A DNA stretch of 48,545 nucleotides from Nodosilinea sp. LEGE 06152 (GCF_015207525.1 NZ_JADEWR010000002.1:78732-127276); one strand, 5' to 3'. Shown: positions 8,683 to 17,109, numbered from the stretch's first letter. A program made the numbers and translations. Notes: a model not told the origin generated them from the sequence alone.

Positions 8683-10116
8683 ATGCCGTTGCGTAAGCTG
8701 CCGCCCCTGCCTGTTTCGGTGAAAGTGTTCTACGGCGTGGGGGAGCTGGCGGCAGCGGTGCCGGCCAGCCTATCGGCGTTTTTTGTGCTCTATTTTTTTA
8801 CCACCGTAGCGGGGCTGAGTCCGGCGTTGGCGGGGGCCGTACTGCTGTTTGGCCGGGTGTGGGACGCCATTAATGACCCGCTAATTGGCTGGCTGAGCGA
8901 TCGCACCCAGTCGCCCCTGGGTCGCCGCTACCCCTGGATGCTGGGCGGCGTGATTCCCCTGGCGATCTGTTCGGTGCTGCTGTGGACGGTGCCGCCATTC
9001 CCGACTCAGATGGGGGTGTTTGCCTACTATATTGTGCTGTCGATTTTTGCCTTTGCGGCCTTTACGGCGGTGCAGCTGCCCTACACGGCCCTGGCAGCCG
9101 AACTGGCCGACGACTACGACGAACGCACCGATTTGATCGGCATGAAAGCGGCCTTTAGCATTGGCGGCAGCATTGCGGCGCTGCTGATGGCGCAGGCCGT
9201 CTTTGCGCGGGTGGCCGACCCGGCCCGCCAGTTCTTTATTTTGGGGGCGCTGTCAGCGAGTCTGGCAGTGGTGATTATTGGGCTTTGCGTGGTGGGTACC
9301 TACCGGCGCTACTGGCAGGTGCAGCGGGGGCGACCGCGACTGGTTACCGCTGCCGAGACCCCGGCGCTGCTGAACCAGCTGCGCAGCGTCTTTAGCAATG
9401 GGGCCTTTCGCCAAATCTTGGGCCTTTACCTGTGCGGCTGGATGAGCGTGCAGGTGACCGCCGCCATGCTGCCCTACTTTGTCGGCGGCTGGATGGGGCT
9501 GCCTGCCACCCACTTTGCCCAGATGGCGCTGGCGGTGCAGGGTACCGCGATCGCTATGCTCTGGGGCTGGGACTGGGTGGCCAAGCGCACCGGCAAGCGC
9601 ACGGTTTTTCTGATGGGGGCACCGCTGGCGGCGATCGCCCTGGGCGGCCTGGCCACGGTGCAGCCTGGTCAGGTGGTGTGGATGTACACCCTGGGGGTGA
9701 TCGCCGGAATTGGGGTGGCCACGCTCTACGTCATTCCCTTTGCCATGCTGCCCGATGTCGTTGACCTTGACGAACTCAACACCGGCCTGCGGCGCGAGGG
9801 GCTTTACTTTAGCGCCCTGGTGTTTTTGCAAAAGCTAGGCCTGGCGCTGGCGCTGTTTATTTCGGGCCAGGTGTTAAGCGCCACGGGGTACCTGGCCACT
9901 GCCGAGACTCAGCCAGCGGCAGCGCTCAACGCCATTCGTCTGCTGATTGGCCCCCTGCCCGCCCTGCTGCTGGGGGTGGGGCTGTGGTTTTGCTACCGCT
10001 ACCCGATTACCCGCGATCGCCATCAGCAAATTTTGCTGGCCCTGACGGCCCAGCGGCAGCAGCGACTCGATGCCGAGGCTGCCTCCGGTTCCGACGCACC
10101 AGCGCCGGGAGTTTAA
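8683..10116 (+). CDS. MFS transporter, GPH sugar:cation symporter family
   Basis: A 477-residue inner-membrane transporter with about 12 hydrophobic segments. It belongs to the glycoside-pentoside-hexuronide group (MelB-like). Signatures are VFYGVGELAAAVPASL, NDPLIGWLSDRTQSPLGRR with the conserved Asp and Arg residues, and a second half beginning near FRQILGLYLCG. Family members couple sugar uptake to Na+ or H+; the substrate cannot be read from the sequence. ATG 8683 has GGAG at 8675-8678; an in-frame TTG at 8668 is less likely. Transcribed alone, divergent from the lipoprotein gene. The ~180-bp gap between them holds no other recognisable feature. Confidence 0.9.
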   Translation: MPLRKLPPLPVSVKVFYGVGELAAAVPASLSAFFVLYFFTTVAGLSPALAGAVLLFGRVWDAINDPLIGWLSDRTQSPLGRRYPWMLGGVIPLAICSVLLWTVPPFPTQMGVFAYYIVLSIFAFAAFTAVQLPYTALAAELADDYDERTDLIGMKAAFSIGGSIAALLMAQAVFARVADPARQFFILGALSASLAVVIIGLCVVGTYRRYWQVQRGRPRLVTAAETPALLNQLRSVFSNGAFRQILGLYLCGWMSVQVTAAMLPYFVGGWMGLPATHFAQMALAVQGTAIAMLWGWDWVAKRTGKRTVFLMGAPLAAIALGGLATVQPGQVVWMYTLGVIAGIGVATLYVIPFAMLPDVVDLDELNTGLRREGLYFSALVFLQKLGLALALFISGQVLSATGYLATAETQPAAALNAIRLLIGPLPALLLGVGLWFCYRYPITRDRHQQILLALTAQRQQRLDAEAASGSDAPAPGV

Positions 10117-10306
10117 ACCAGCTTGAGTCGATGGCGGCTGGTCGCTGTCTGTCGTAGGGGAGATATTTTTGCGCTTTGGGGAACAAACCTTTCCCTCCTG
10201 CGGTGGAGGAAGGCATGACACCATATTGTTAAGTTCTTTGAAGAGTGTTCATGCGCTGATTCGCATGCATATTTTTTATACCGTTTCGAGTGTAAGGAAT
10301 TTTCCC

Positions 10307-10909
10307 ATGGCTATTAAGCGTTCCTCCCAAGCTAAGCGCTGGCTAACTGGTTTTGCGAGTATCGGTGCTGCCGCACTGCTGGCGGCCTGCGGCGCAGAGT
10401 CTGAACCTACCGCTGTAGACACCGCTCCCCAAGCCCCCGTTGCAACCGAAGAGCCTGCTACCGACTCCTCCACCGCTACCGATGGGGAAACTGTGGCTGA
10501 CGTTGCCGCTAGCTCCGAAGAATTTAGTACCCTGGCCCAGGCCATTGAGGCAGCGGATCTGACCGAAGCACTGGCTGCTAGTGGTCCCATTACGCTGTTT
10601 GCGCCTACCAATGAAGCCTTTGAAGCGCTACCCGAAGGCACCCTTGACGAGCTGCTGCTGCCCGAAAACCAGGATCTGCTGCGGCAGGTGTTGACCTACC
10701 ACGTGGTGCAAGAGGAAGTGGCTGCCGCTGATGCCACCTCTGGGGAAGTGTCTACCGCCGCCGGTACTCCCCTGACGCTGGAAGTGGACGAAGCTAGCGG
10801 CGATGTCATGGTCAACGAAGCCATGGTCGTTGAGCCCGATATTCAGGCCAGCAACGGTATCATCCACGGCATCGATCAGGTCATTTTGCCCCCCGATCTG
10901 GCCCTCTAG
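10307..10909 (+). CDS. fasciclin (FAS1) domain lipoprotein
   Basis: A 200-residue secreted protein. The basic N-terminus and hydrophobic stretch end in the lipobox LLAAC, then a Thr/Ala/Glu-rich linker, then one FAS1 domain from ~residue 70. FAS1 motifs seen: FSTLAQAIEAADLTEAL, ITLFAPTNEAFEALPEGTLDELL, LRQVLTYHVV and the C-terminal NGIIHGIDQVILPP. FAS1 proteins mediate adhesion or matrix contacts. The start is ATG 10307 with TAAGGAAT at 10292-10299; a longer open frame from 10169 has no better site. A perfect terminator hairpin follows at 10981. Monocistronic. Confidence 0.92.
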   Translation: MAIKRSSQAKRWLTGFASIGAAALLAACGAESEPTAVDTAPQAPVATEEPATDSSTATDGETVADVAASSEEFSTLAQAIEAADLTEALAASGPITLFAPTNEAFEALPEGTLDELLLPENQDLLRQVLTYHVVQEEVAAADATSGEVSTAAGTPLTLEVDEASGDVMVNEAMVVEPDIQASNGIIHGIDQVILPPDLAL

Positions 10910-10980
10910 TAGATACCGATAGAGAGGGGCTGACGCTATTTGGCCGCCTCCCTTACCTTGCAAAATCCCGACTCCTGCCA

Positions 10981-11010
10981 AAACCCAGGGCTGCGGCCCT
11001 GGGTTTCTTC
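10981..11010 (+). terminator. terminator of the FAS1 gene, shared with plsY
   Basis: A perfect 11-bp stem (10981-10991 with 10996-11006, arm AAACCCAGGGC) closes a TGCG loop. It lies between convergent genes, with A-rich and T-rich ends on both sides, so it can terminate transcripts from either direction. Confidence 0.85.
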
Positions 11011-11026
11011 GTTGGGAAGTGACAGT

Positions 11027-11686
11027 CTAGCCGCTGTGGTTAGAGGGCTGCTGCCCCAGGCGGGGCTCGGTGCCGGCCAGCAGACGTTCGATATTGCCCC
11101 GGTGGCGCAAAATGACGTAGGTTGCCCCCAGCGCCCCCAGCACTACATAGGCCAGCGGCTGGCCGGTAGCCACCATAAGCACAGCCGCTGCGATCGCCGC
11201 CGCAATGGAGCCCAGCGACACAATTCGGCTGAGGGCCAGGGTAATGCCAAAGGCGATCGCTGTGCCTAAGGCCACGGGCCAGGCCAGGCCAATCAGCACG
11301 CCCAACCCCGAGGCCGCCGATTTGCCGCCGGTAAAGTTAATCCACACCGATTTGCTGTGACCCACCAGGGCCATCAGCCCCGACAGCATGGTGATCCAGG
11401 GTTGCCATTGGGTCACCCAAGCACCCTGCACGGCCAAAGCGGAGATTTGGGGCCAAAGCGCGATCGCCAGCAGCACCGCCAGCAGCCCTTTGAGCAGGTC
11501 GATGACGAGAACGGCGATCGCCGCCCCTTTGCCCACCGTTCGCAGCACGTTGGTAGCGCCCGTGCCCCCCGAGCCGTACTGTCGGATATCGATACCTTTC
11601 ATCCAGCGGGCCACCAGATAGCCCGTGGGAATTGACCCCAGTAGGTAAGCTGCCACCAGCAGCAGCACAATCGCTAAAACCGCCAA
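11027..11686 (-). CDS. plsY: glycerol-3-phosphate acyltransferase PlsY
   Basis: A 219-residue integral membrane enzyme that transfers acyl from acyl-phosphate to glycerol-3-phosphate, the first step of phospholipid synthesis. All three PlsY motifs are visible: GSIPTGYLVARW, GSGGTGATNVLR, and GHSKSVWINFTGGKSAASGLG. About five or six hydrophobic segments. The start is a TTG at 11686 (complement); no ATG is nearby in frame, so the start is the least certain part. Convergent with the FAS1 gene across the shared terminator. Confidence 0.95.
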   Translation of the reverse strand: MAVLAIVLLLVAAYLLGSIPTGYLVARWMKGIDIRQYGSGGTGATNVLRTVGKGAAIAVLVIDLLKGLLAVLLAIALWPQISALAVQGAWVTQWQPWITMLSGLMALVGHSKSVWINFTGGKSAASGLGVLIGLAWPVALGTAIAFGITLALSRIVSLGSIAAAIAAAVLMVATGQPLAYVVLGALGATYVILRHRGNIERLLAGTEPRLGQQPSNHSG

Positions 11687-11814
11687 CGCCCTATGTCCTC
11701 GTGCGTAAAATTTGCCACTATCAGTCTAGGAGGATTGGGGCATTAGTTTGGGCAAGCGGTTAGCAATCCTTACCTAAACCAACGGCTAGCTCTACCCGGA
11801 GGTGACTGGGTTAT

Positions 11815-12123
11815 CTACTGAAAGTCTGGCTTCGGGAGAGCCTCGGTGACGGCGCAGAGGCGTTCAATTACCTGCTCAGCGGTAATTAAACGCTTCAGCA
11901 CCACCTGCCCAATCGGTTCGCTAGTGGTGTTTTCGGGCTTGACCTCGACCATCAGCACCGTTTCTTCTACCTGGTACAGCCACAGGGTTTCGCCCTGTTC
12001 TTGAATCGACAGATTGAGCCGAACCATGTGGGGCTTGCGCTGCCAGCCCAGCTCGTTCCACAGACCGCCAAACTCCCACACCCGGCCCGTTGTCCAACCG
12101 TCAGAAAGAAAAAAGTACTTCAC
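11815..12123 (-). CDS. conserved-looking hypothetical protein, 102 aa
   Basis: Not a family I can name. The sequence is compact and gene-like: MKYFFLSDGWTTGRVWEFGGLWNELGWQRKPHMV at the N-terminus (seven aromatic residues in the first 30), a strand-rich centre (LWLYQVEETVLMVEVKP), and a helical C-terminus (TAEQVIERLCAVTEAL). No signal peptide or membrane segment. ATG 12123 (complement) is the only good start. Codon use resembles neighbouring genes, supporting a native cyanobacterial gene. It lies upstream of plsY on the same strand, separated by 128 bp, so it may or may not be co-transcribed. Confidence 0.7.
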   Translation of the reverse strand: MKYFFLSDGWTTGRVWEFGGLWNELGWQRKPHMVRLNLSIQEQGETLWLYQVEETVLMVEVKPENTTSEPIGQVVLKRLITAEQVIERLCAVTEALPKPDFQ

Positions 12124-12241
12124 CGCTCACTCTGCCACACCGTGTATCAATGGCATTATGCACTGTGATGAACGATTGGCCGCAGCCCCACGCCATTTAA
12201 ATACCATCGAGGTTAACGCTGACAGGGCTAACGCTGGCCCG

Positions 12242-12292
12242 CTTTACTCTGCCCTAATTAACTCTAGCCAGGTTACTTTGGCCAGAGTAAAG
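12242..12292. promoter_or_regulatory. inverted repeat upstream of VOC gene
   Basis: A perfect 10-bp inverted repeat (CTTTACTCTG at 12242-12251, complement at 12283-12292) lies ~70-120 bp upstream of the VOC start, between two divergent genes. It could be an operator or a dispersed repeat; nothing distinguishes these. Confidence 0.3.
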
Positions 12293-12363
12293 GGCTGGCC
12301 AGTGCATCCCCAGACCTTATAGAATGGCCGCCCTTGCCCTCAGCCCAGGTCTACACCGATGCC

Positions 12364-12771
12364 ATGATTCAAGTGCGTGCCCTCGACCATCTAGTGCTAA
12401 CGGTTGCCGATGTCTCCCGCACCTGCGAGTTTTACCGAACGGTGCTGGGCATGGAGGTGGTGACCTTTGGGGCAGGGCGCACGGCCCTGCGCTACGGGCA
12501 GCAAAAAATTAATCTGCACCCGGCTGTGCGGCCCTTTGCCCCCCACGCCCGCGTGCCCCAAGCCGGCTCCGCCGACCTGTGCTTTTTGATCGCGCCGCCG
12601 CTGGAGGCCGCGGTGGCTCACCTGCAGGCGCTGGCGATCGCCATTGAGCAGGGGCCGGTAGCGCGAACGGGAGCAACCGGGCCGCTGGTCTCGATCTACA
12701 TTCGCGACCCCGACGGCAACCTGCTAGAACTCAGTGTTCCGGGCGATCGCAGGCTAGGGGCCAGGGCTTGA
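12364..12771 (+). CDS. VOC family (glyoxalase/bleomycin-resistance fold) protein
   Basis: A 135-residue single vicinal-oxygen-chelate domain made of two beta-alpha-beta-beta-beta units. Landmarks: the metal-ligand His in ALDHLVLTVADV, the FYRTVLGMEVV helix, the INLHPAV strand in the position of the second ligand, and the C-terminal IYIRDPDGNLLELSVP with its conserved Glu. This is the canonical set for a divalent-metal VOC enzyme, but substrate (lactoylglutathione, dioxygenase or antibiotic) cannot be told. The start is ATG 12364; an in-frame ATG at 12334 adds ten atypical residues. A terminator follows at 12863. Confidence 0.9.
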   Translation: MIQVRALDHLVLTVADVSRTCEFYRTVLGMEVVTFGAGRTALRYGQQKINLHPAVRPFAPHARVPQAGSADLCFLIAPPLEAAVAHLQALAIAIEQGPVARTGATGPLVSIYIRDPDGNLLELSVPGDRRLGARA

Positions 12772-12862
12772 ACAATCGGCGGGGGGCAAAAAACTTTGGC
12801 CAACCATCCGGATGAGTCTGGCTGCCGGCGTAGTAAGGAAAGGTAGATGCACCCTGATTGTT

Positions 12863-12902
12863 AAGCCTTGGGATACCTGGAGGGATTCCAAGGCTTTTTT
12901 TT
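12863..12902 (+). terminator. rho-independent terminator after VOC gene
   Basis: A 9-bp stem (AAGCCTTGG at 12863-12871 with CCAAGGCTT at 12888-12896) is followed by an eight-T run ending at 12902. Confidence 0.85.
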
Positions 12903-13003
12903 GCCTACCCACAACCATCGCTACGGCCATCGCCTAGGGTCAGCGCAGCGGGCGATCGCTCCTGTGATACCCTATCCGCAATTAGCGCGAAGGCAAAAAC
13001 TCT

Positions 13004-14098
13004 ATGGCGACAGTGACGGGGGCGACAGTAACAGTAGGGCTGGTGTTTGGCGGCTGTTCGGGCGAGCACGAAGTATCGATTCGATCGGCTCAGGCGATCG
13101 CCCGCGCCCTGGCCAGCGGCACCAACGCCGCCAAATACACCGTGCTGCCGGTCTACATTGGCAAAGATGGCCAATGGCAGGCAGGCCCCGAGGCGGCAGC
13201 GGTGCTGAGTGCTGGCGTGCCCCCCCAGGAGTCGGCAGCCCAGGCGGCCTCACCCCGGCTGCGACTGCCCCAGTTTGAGCAGGTCGATGCGATCGACATC
13301 TGGTTTCCGGTGCTGCACGGCCCCAACGGCGAAGACGGCACTGTGCAGGGGCTATTTACCCTCATGCAGCAGCCCTACGTGGGGTCTGGCGTGCTGGGTT
13401 CAGCGGTGGGTATGGACAAAATTGCGATGAAAATGGCCTTCGCCCAGGCCGGGCTGCCCCAGGTGAAGTACCTGGCGGTGAGCCGGGAGGAGGTGTGGTC
13501 AAACCCCTGCATTTTTCCAAAACTGTGCGATCGCATTGAGGCCGAGCTGGGCTACCCCTGCTTTGTCAAACCCGCCAACCTGGGCTCATCGGTAGGCATT
13601 GCCAAAGCCACTACGCGCAAAGAACTCGAAGCTGCCCTCGACAGCGCCGCCAGCTACGATCGCCGCATCATCGTCGAAACTGGGGTCGTGGCCCGCGAAG
13701 TGGAGTGCGCCATCCTGGGCAACGGCAATCCCAGAGCCTCGGTACCAGGCGAAATCACCTTCCAGAGCGACTTCTACGACTACGACACCAAATACACCAG
13801 CGGCCAGTCGCAGCACACCATCCCGGCCCAGGTGCCCGAAGATGTCGCCCGCCGCATTCAAGAAATGGCGGTAACAGCATTTCAGGCGGTAGATGCCGCC
13901 GGCATTGCGCGGGTAGACTTTTTCTACATCGAAGCGACGGGCGAAATTTTAATCAACGAGATCAACACGCTGCCGGGGTTCACCGCCACCAGCATGTACC
14001 CCATGATGTGGGAAGCCAGCGGCGTCAGCTTTGCGGAACTGGTGGACAGGCTGATTCAGCTGGGCTTTGAGCGCACGGGGCGAGGGGATGGGGAGTAG
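13004..14098 (+). CDS. ddl: D-alanine--D-alanine ligase
   Basis: A 364-residue cytoplasmic ATP-grasp ligase that makes the D-Ala-D-Ala dipeptide for peptidoglycan. Signatures: [17 protein letters not shown] at the N-terminus, [28 protein letters not shown] in the ATP-grasp domain, and the metal-binding C-terminus [14 protein letters not shown]. The length fits Ddl. ATG 13004 is preceded by a purine-rich stretch. It is followed by a G-rich repeat tract rather than a clear terminator. Single-gene unit by spacing. Confidence 0.97.
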   Translation: MATVTGATVTVGLVFGGCSGEHEVSIRSAQAIARALASGTNAAKYTVLPVYIGKDGQWQAGPEAAAVLSAGVPPQESAAQAASPRLRLPQFEQVDAIDIWFPVLHGPNGEDGTVQGLFTLMQQPYVGSGVLGSAVGMDKIAMKMAFAQAGLPQVKYLAVSREEVWSNPCIFPKLCDRIEAELGYPCFVKPANLGSSVGIAKATTRKELEAALDSAASYDRRIIVETGVVAREVECAILGNGNPRASVPGEITFQSDFYDYDTKYTSGQSQHTIPAQVPEDVARRIQEMAVTAFQAVDAAGIARVDFFYIEATGEILINEINTLPGFTATSMYPMMWEASGVSFAELVDRLIQLGFERTGRGDGE

Positions 14099-14102
14099 GA
14101 GC

Positions 14103-14361
14103 GGGGGTGCGTAGATGGGTGGGAGGGTGGATGAGTGGGAGGGTGATGGTCCCTGAGCGGAGTCGTTTGCACTAGCGTCTCCCGTAGGGAGAAAGGGGCT
14201 GATACCAAATCCTGTCTGTATACCCCCGATTTGTAGGGGCATTGCAGTGCAATGCTCCCTACGAGGTACCGATTACGAATCGGGGTTGTGTGACTCGGAT
14301 TTGCTCTATAAATAGCCGATCCCTGAGCGAAGTCGAAGGGACGGCTATCGCTGTTTTTATC
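14103..14361. repeat. repeat cluster in the ddl-cobD gap
   Basis: The 424-bp gap between convergent ddl and cobD holds no convincing gene. It contains six G-runs (14103-14107, then five GGG runs at 14117-14143), a GGTCCCTGAGCGGAGTCG copy (14150-14167) joined to a CTAGCGTCTCCCG copy, a palindrome GTAGGGGCATTGCA with its near-complement (14233-14262), flanking CCCCGATT/AATCGGGG arms, and another CCCTGAGCGAAGTCGAAG copy near 14322-14340. All are members of repeat families seen elsewhere in the window. An 84-codon open frame across it is repeat-derived. Confidence 0.75.
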
Positions 14362-14522
14362 GTTGGGGGTGCCGCGCTAGCGGCATGGACGATTGGTATG
14401 AGAGGGTTAAGGAGTGAATTAGCAGACTATAAACCTGTGCACCAGTACCGTAGTACCGTAGGCACTGCCCACCATCATGCCATCAGCGCTACTTGATCAG
14501 GATTGGCTCGACTCAGTTTGGG

Positions 14523-15545
14523 TTAAATAACGCTGGTAGAGCGGAGCTGCAGCCAGGCTCGCAGGGCCAGGAGGGTTACTCCGAGGGCCAGCCACAGGAG
14601 GGCGGCGCGGCGGGTGAGGGCCAGGGCGGCAAGAATGCGATCGCCCGTAATTGGCACCACCGCGTCGCCCAGCAGCGGCTTCTCTTTAACCTGTCCACGA
14701 TAGGTATTTTGGCCCCCCATTTGCACCCCTAGAGCGGCGGCGTAGGCGCACTCGCTCCAGCCCGCATTGGGGCTGGGGTCGGCTGGGGCATCGCGGCGGC
14801 AGAGGCGCAGCACGTGGCGAGGCCGCCCCGACAGCAGGGCAATGGTGAGTACCGTCAGGCGGCAGGGCAGCCAGGTCAGCCCGTCCTCCAACCGAGCGCT
14901 AAACCAGCCGACGTAGGTGTAGGGCGCTTCTCGGTAGCCCACCATCGAGTCGAGGGTGCTGGCGGCTTTGTAGGCCAGGGCCACGGGCACGCTACCCACC
15001 GGCAGCAAGGCCCCAACCAGGGCATAAAACAATGGAGCCAGCACCCCGTCGGTGGCATTTTCGCTCACGGTTTCGAGTACCGCCCGCCGTATTTCGGCCT
15101 CATTCAACGTTGCGGTGTCACGACCGACGTAGAGGGCCAGGCGTTCTCGTGCCCTGGAGAGATCGCCAACCTCTAGGGGCATCAGAACGTCCTCTGCCGC
15201 TCGTCGCAAGCTGCGCCCGGCAAAACAGCTGGCCAGCAAAATCACCTCGATCCCCAGGCCGACGGCAGGATGCAGGCCTTGAGCCAAACGCATGATGCTC
15301 CACCCCGCCAGGCCGCTGCCCACGATCACCCCCAGACCTAGAATCACCCCCAGGCCCCGCTCGACCAGCGGCGGTAGCTTGAGGCAAAGGACACCCTTAG
15401 AGGCCCGGCTAATCGCCCAGCCAATGACCTGCACGGGGTGGGGCCAGCCCCAGGGGTCACCTACCAGGCGGTCAAGCCCTGCCGCCAACACCAGCACCAA
15501 ACCTGGCTGAAACTCCAACGCGCTAAACCACAAAGCTGACATCAT
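14523..15545 (-). CDS. cobD: adenosylcobinamide-phosphate synthase
   Basis: CobD/CbiB, an integral membrane enzyme that attaches the aminopropanol arm to adenosylcobyric acid in B12 synthesis. Visible hallmarks: GLDRLVGDPWGWPHPVQVIGW near the N-terminus, SENATDGVLAPLFYALVG, KAASTLDSMVGYREAPY, the WLPCRLT segment, and PNAGWSECAYAAALGVQMGG. About 340 residues from the tandem ATG at 15545/15542; an in-frame start at 15575 would lie deeper in the upstream gene. Even from 15545 it overlaps the end of the Rrf2 regulator by 23 bp, implying translational coupling. Confidence 0.95.
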   Translation of the reverse strand: MMSALWFSALEFQPGLVLVLAAGLDRLVGDPWGWPHPVQVIGWAISRASKGVLCLKLPPLVERGLGVILGLGVIVGSGLAGWSIMRLAQGLHPAVGLGIEVILLASCFAGRSLRRAAEDVLMPLEVGDLSRARERLALYVGRDTATLNEAEIRRAVLETVSENATDGVLAPLFYALVGALLPVGSVPVALAYKAASTLDSMVGYREAPYTYVGWFSARLEDGLTWLPCRLTVLTIALLSGRPRHVLRLCRRDAPADPSPNAGWSECAYAAALGVQMGGQNTYRGQVKEKPLLGDAVVPITGDRILAALALTRRAALLWLALGVTLLALRAWLQLRSTSVI

Positions 15546-15966
15546 CCCCCTGGGCCGCCTGCCAACTGCGGGCATCGAAGTACAAATCTTCTAGGGAAAT
15601 ACTATAGAGGGCCTCTTTGAGTTTTTGCGAGAGCCGGTTCCAGACGGCAAAGGTGACCCAGTCTTCAGCCTGATCGGCCTGGGGGCTGTGGCGAGGCAGG
15701 GGGTCTACCTGTTCGCCCACCGCCTCTAAAATTTGGCCCAAAAAAATTTGGTCGGCGGGTTTGGCTAAGCGATAGCCGCCGTGGGGCCCGCGCACCGAAT
15801 CGACAATGCCGGCCCGCCGCAGATCGATCAGCAGTTTTTCTAAGTAGGGGGGCGGCAAACCCTGGCGATCGGCAATGGTGTTGACCGAAACGGGCTGCCG
15901 AGAGGGGTGCAGGGTTAGGTCGAGCAGGGCTTTGACGCTGTAGTGGCCGCGAGTGGTGAGTTTCAT
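15523..15966 (-). CDS. Rrf2 family transcriptional regulator
   Basis: A 147-residue Rrf2-type DNA-binding protein. The winged helix begins MKLTTRGHYSVKALLDL and includes VNTIADRQGLPPPYLEKLLIDLRRAGIV and the wing RGPHGGYRLAKP. The loop where IscR-type members carry three Fe-S cysteines has none here, so the protein probably does not bind a cluster through the canonical ligands. The start at 15966 (complement) is the family-typical MKLTTRG; the frame is open to 16167 but that part is not Rrf2-like. It is first in an overlapping pair with cobD. It is divergent from cyAbrB. Confidence 0.92.
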   Translation of the reverse strand: MKLTTRGHYSVKALLDLTLHPSRQPVSVNTIADRQGLPPPYLEKLLIDLRRAGIVDSVRGPHGGYRLAKPADQIFLGQILEAVGEQVDPLPRHSPQADQAEDWVTFAVWNRLSQKLKEALYSISLEDLYFDARSWQAAQGDDVSFVV

Positions 15967-16591
15967 GGGCTGATTTAGGGATTGTTTTAAGGTAGTTCTG
16001 CCATAGCAGGGAGTACTGACTACCCCCGCCCGCCGCCTTTCAAAAGGGGTTAAGGCCAGGCCAAAATTTCTGTTCATAAACGCTGGTAGCTTTCTGCAGG
16101 ATAGGGGGTTTTTGGCAGATTTCGACCGTTGCAACCAGCGGTACGACCTTTCAAAGGGCCTCCACACTGGCCAAAAAGTTAGCCTTTGATGACGCTGGCG
16201 GCATACCGATTGGCAGCGCCTCTGCTGAGCCAGAACGATTCAAGCGGGCGAGCGCGGCTGTGGTTAAATAGTCTGCCCCATCCCTATCTGGGCGTAGGTT
16301 AAGGGTCGTCTTTGGCCCCAGGTGACTCCTAGGCTGGCGGCCTATTTTCCCCAAGCAGTAGGTTAAAAGAGCTGGTTAGTGAGCATTTTTAGTAGTTTTA
16401 AGTAGGGCAAAAGGGCGCTTATTTTGACCTCAGAGGAGGAAACGTTAAGAGGTCAAAAAATAGCATGCAAAAATTATTTCACTGTAGTATGATTTTGCGT
16501 GTTGTCATTAAGGTGGAGCTGGGCGGATACAGTTTTGCTACCCCTGCTCAAAAAAGTCTGAAACAAACCGTTGTGAACGAGAATAGAGTTA
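15967..16591. other. 625-bp divergent intergenic region (rrf2 / cyAbrB)
   Basis: No credible gene. An open frame at 16151-16354 (complement) lacks a recognisable fold or ribosome site. The stretch must contain promoters for both divergent regulators. It contains a 10-bp perfect inverted repeat at 16422-16458, reported separately. The AT-rich segment from ~16440 to 16520 is the likely cyAbrB promoter zone. Confidence 0.5.
16422..16458. promoter_or_regulatory. operator-like inverted repeat upstream of cyAbrB
   Basis: Perfect arms TTTTGACCTC (16422-16431) and GAGGTCAAAA (16449-16458) are separated by 17 bp, ~135 bp before the cyAbrB start. There is no following T-run toward cyAbrB, so an operator is favoured over a terminator. 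The binding protein is unknown. Confidence 0.4.
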
Positions 16592-16996
16592 ATGGCTAAC
16601 GCAACTCAAGTACAACCCCTGGTCGGCAAAGAGTTACTGCAGAAGGTTAAAGACCTGGACGATCTAAGCAAAGAAGATAAGGCAAAAGCCTGCGGGTATT
16701 ACACCCTGACTAAATCGGGCAACCCCCGAGTCAACATGATGAAATTCCTTAATGCACTGATTGAAGCTGAGGGCATACAGCTTGACAGCGGCCAAAATGG
16801 CAACGGACGCGGTGGCCGCAGCGCCAGCTTTCGCATTACCGTACAGTCAAACGGCAACCTATTGATTGGGTCAACCTACACCAAACAGATGGGGCTAAGG
16901 CCGGGCGACGAGTTTGAAATCACCTTGGGCCGCAAGCACATTCGGCTGAAGCAGTTGGGCGACGGCGGGGCTTTGCTCGAAGATGAAGACGAATAA
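16592..16996 (+). CDS. cyAbrB family transcriptional regulator
   Basis: A 134-residue cyanobacterial AbrB-like regulator. The N-terminal cyanobacteria-specific part (VQPLVGKELLQKVKDLDDLSKEDKAKACGYYT, VNMMKFLNALIEAEGIQLD) precedes the C-terminal AbrB-like DNA-binding domain (SASFRITVQSNGNLLIGSTYTKQMGLRPGDEFEITLGRKHIRLKQL; shown as one stretch only to locate it: begins SASFRITV, ends GRKHIRLKQL). From memory the NMMKFLNALIEAEG wording is closer to cyAbrB1/CalA than to cyAbrB2, moderately sure. These proteins are global regulators of carbon, nitrogen and redox genes. It ends in an acidic EDEDE tail and has its own terminator. Confidence 0.9.
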   Translation: MANATQVQPLVGKELLQKVKDLDDLSKEDKAKACGYYTLTKSGNPRVNMMKFLNALIEAEGIQLDSGQNGNGRGGRSASFRITVQSNGNLLIGSTYTKQMGLRPGDEFEITLGRKHIRLKQLGDGGALLEDEDE

Positions 16997-17066
16997 GCCG
17001 GCTGACGGGTAGGAAAAGCACCTGGGGTTTTGGGCAGGGTGATCCGTTTTGGGATCGCTTTAGTAC

Positions 17067-17109
17067 AATGGGCGAACCAAGTCTCTGAGAGGTTAGCTCG
17101 CCCATTTTT
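17067..17109 (+). terminator. rho-independent terminator after cyAbrB
   Basis: A 9-bp perfect stem (AATGGGCGA at 17067-17075, TCGCCCATT at 17098-17106) with a 22-nt loop runs into TTTTT at 17105-17109, 70 bp after the cyAbrB stop. Confidence 0.75.

Noticed and set aside
14242..14496. 84-codon open frame between ddl and cobD
   Set aside because: It is largely translated dispersed repeat (palindrome and GAGCGAAGTCGAAG copy); no ribosome site or recognisable domain.
16151..16354. 67-codon open frame upstream of rrf2
   Set aside because: No ribosome site, fold pattern or family; lies in the divergent promoter region.
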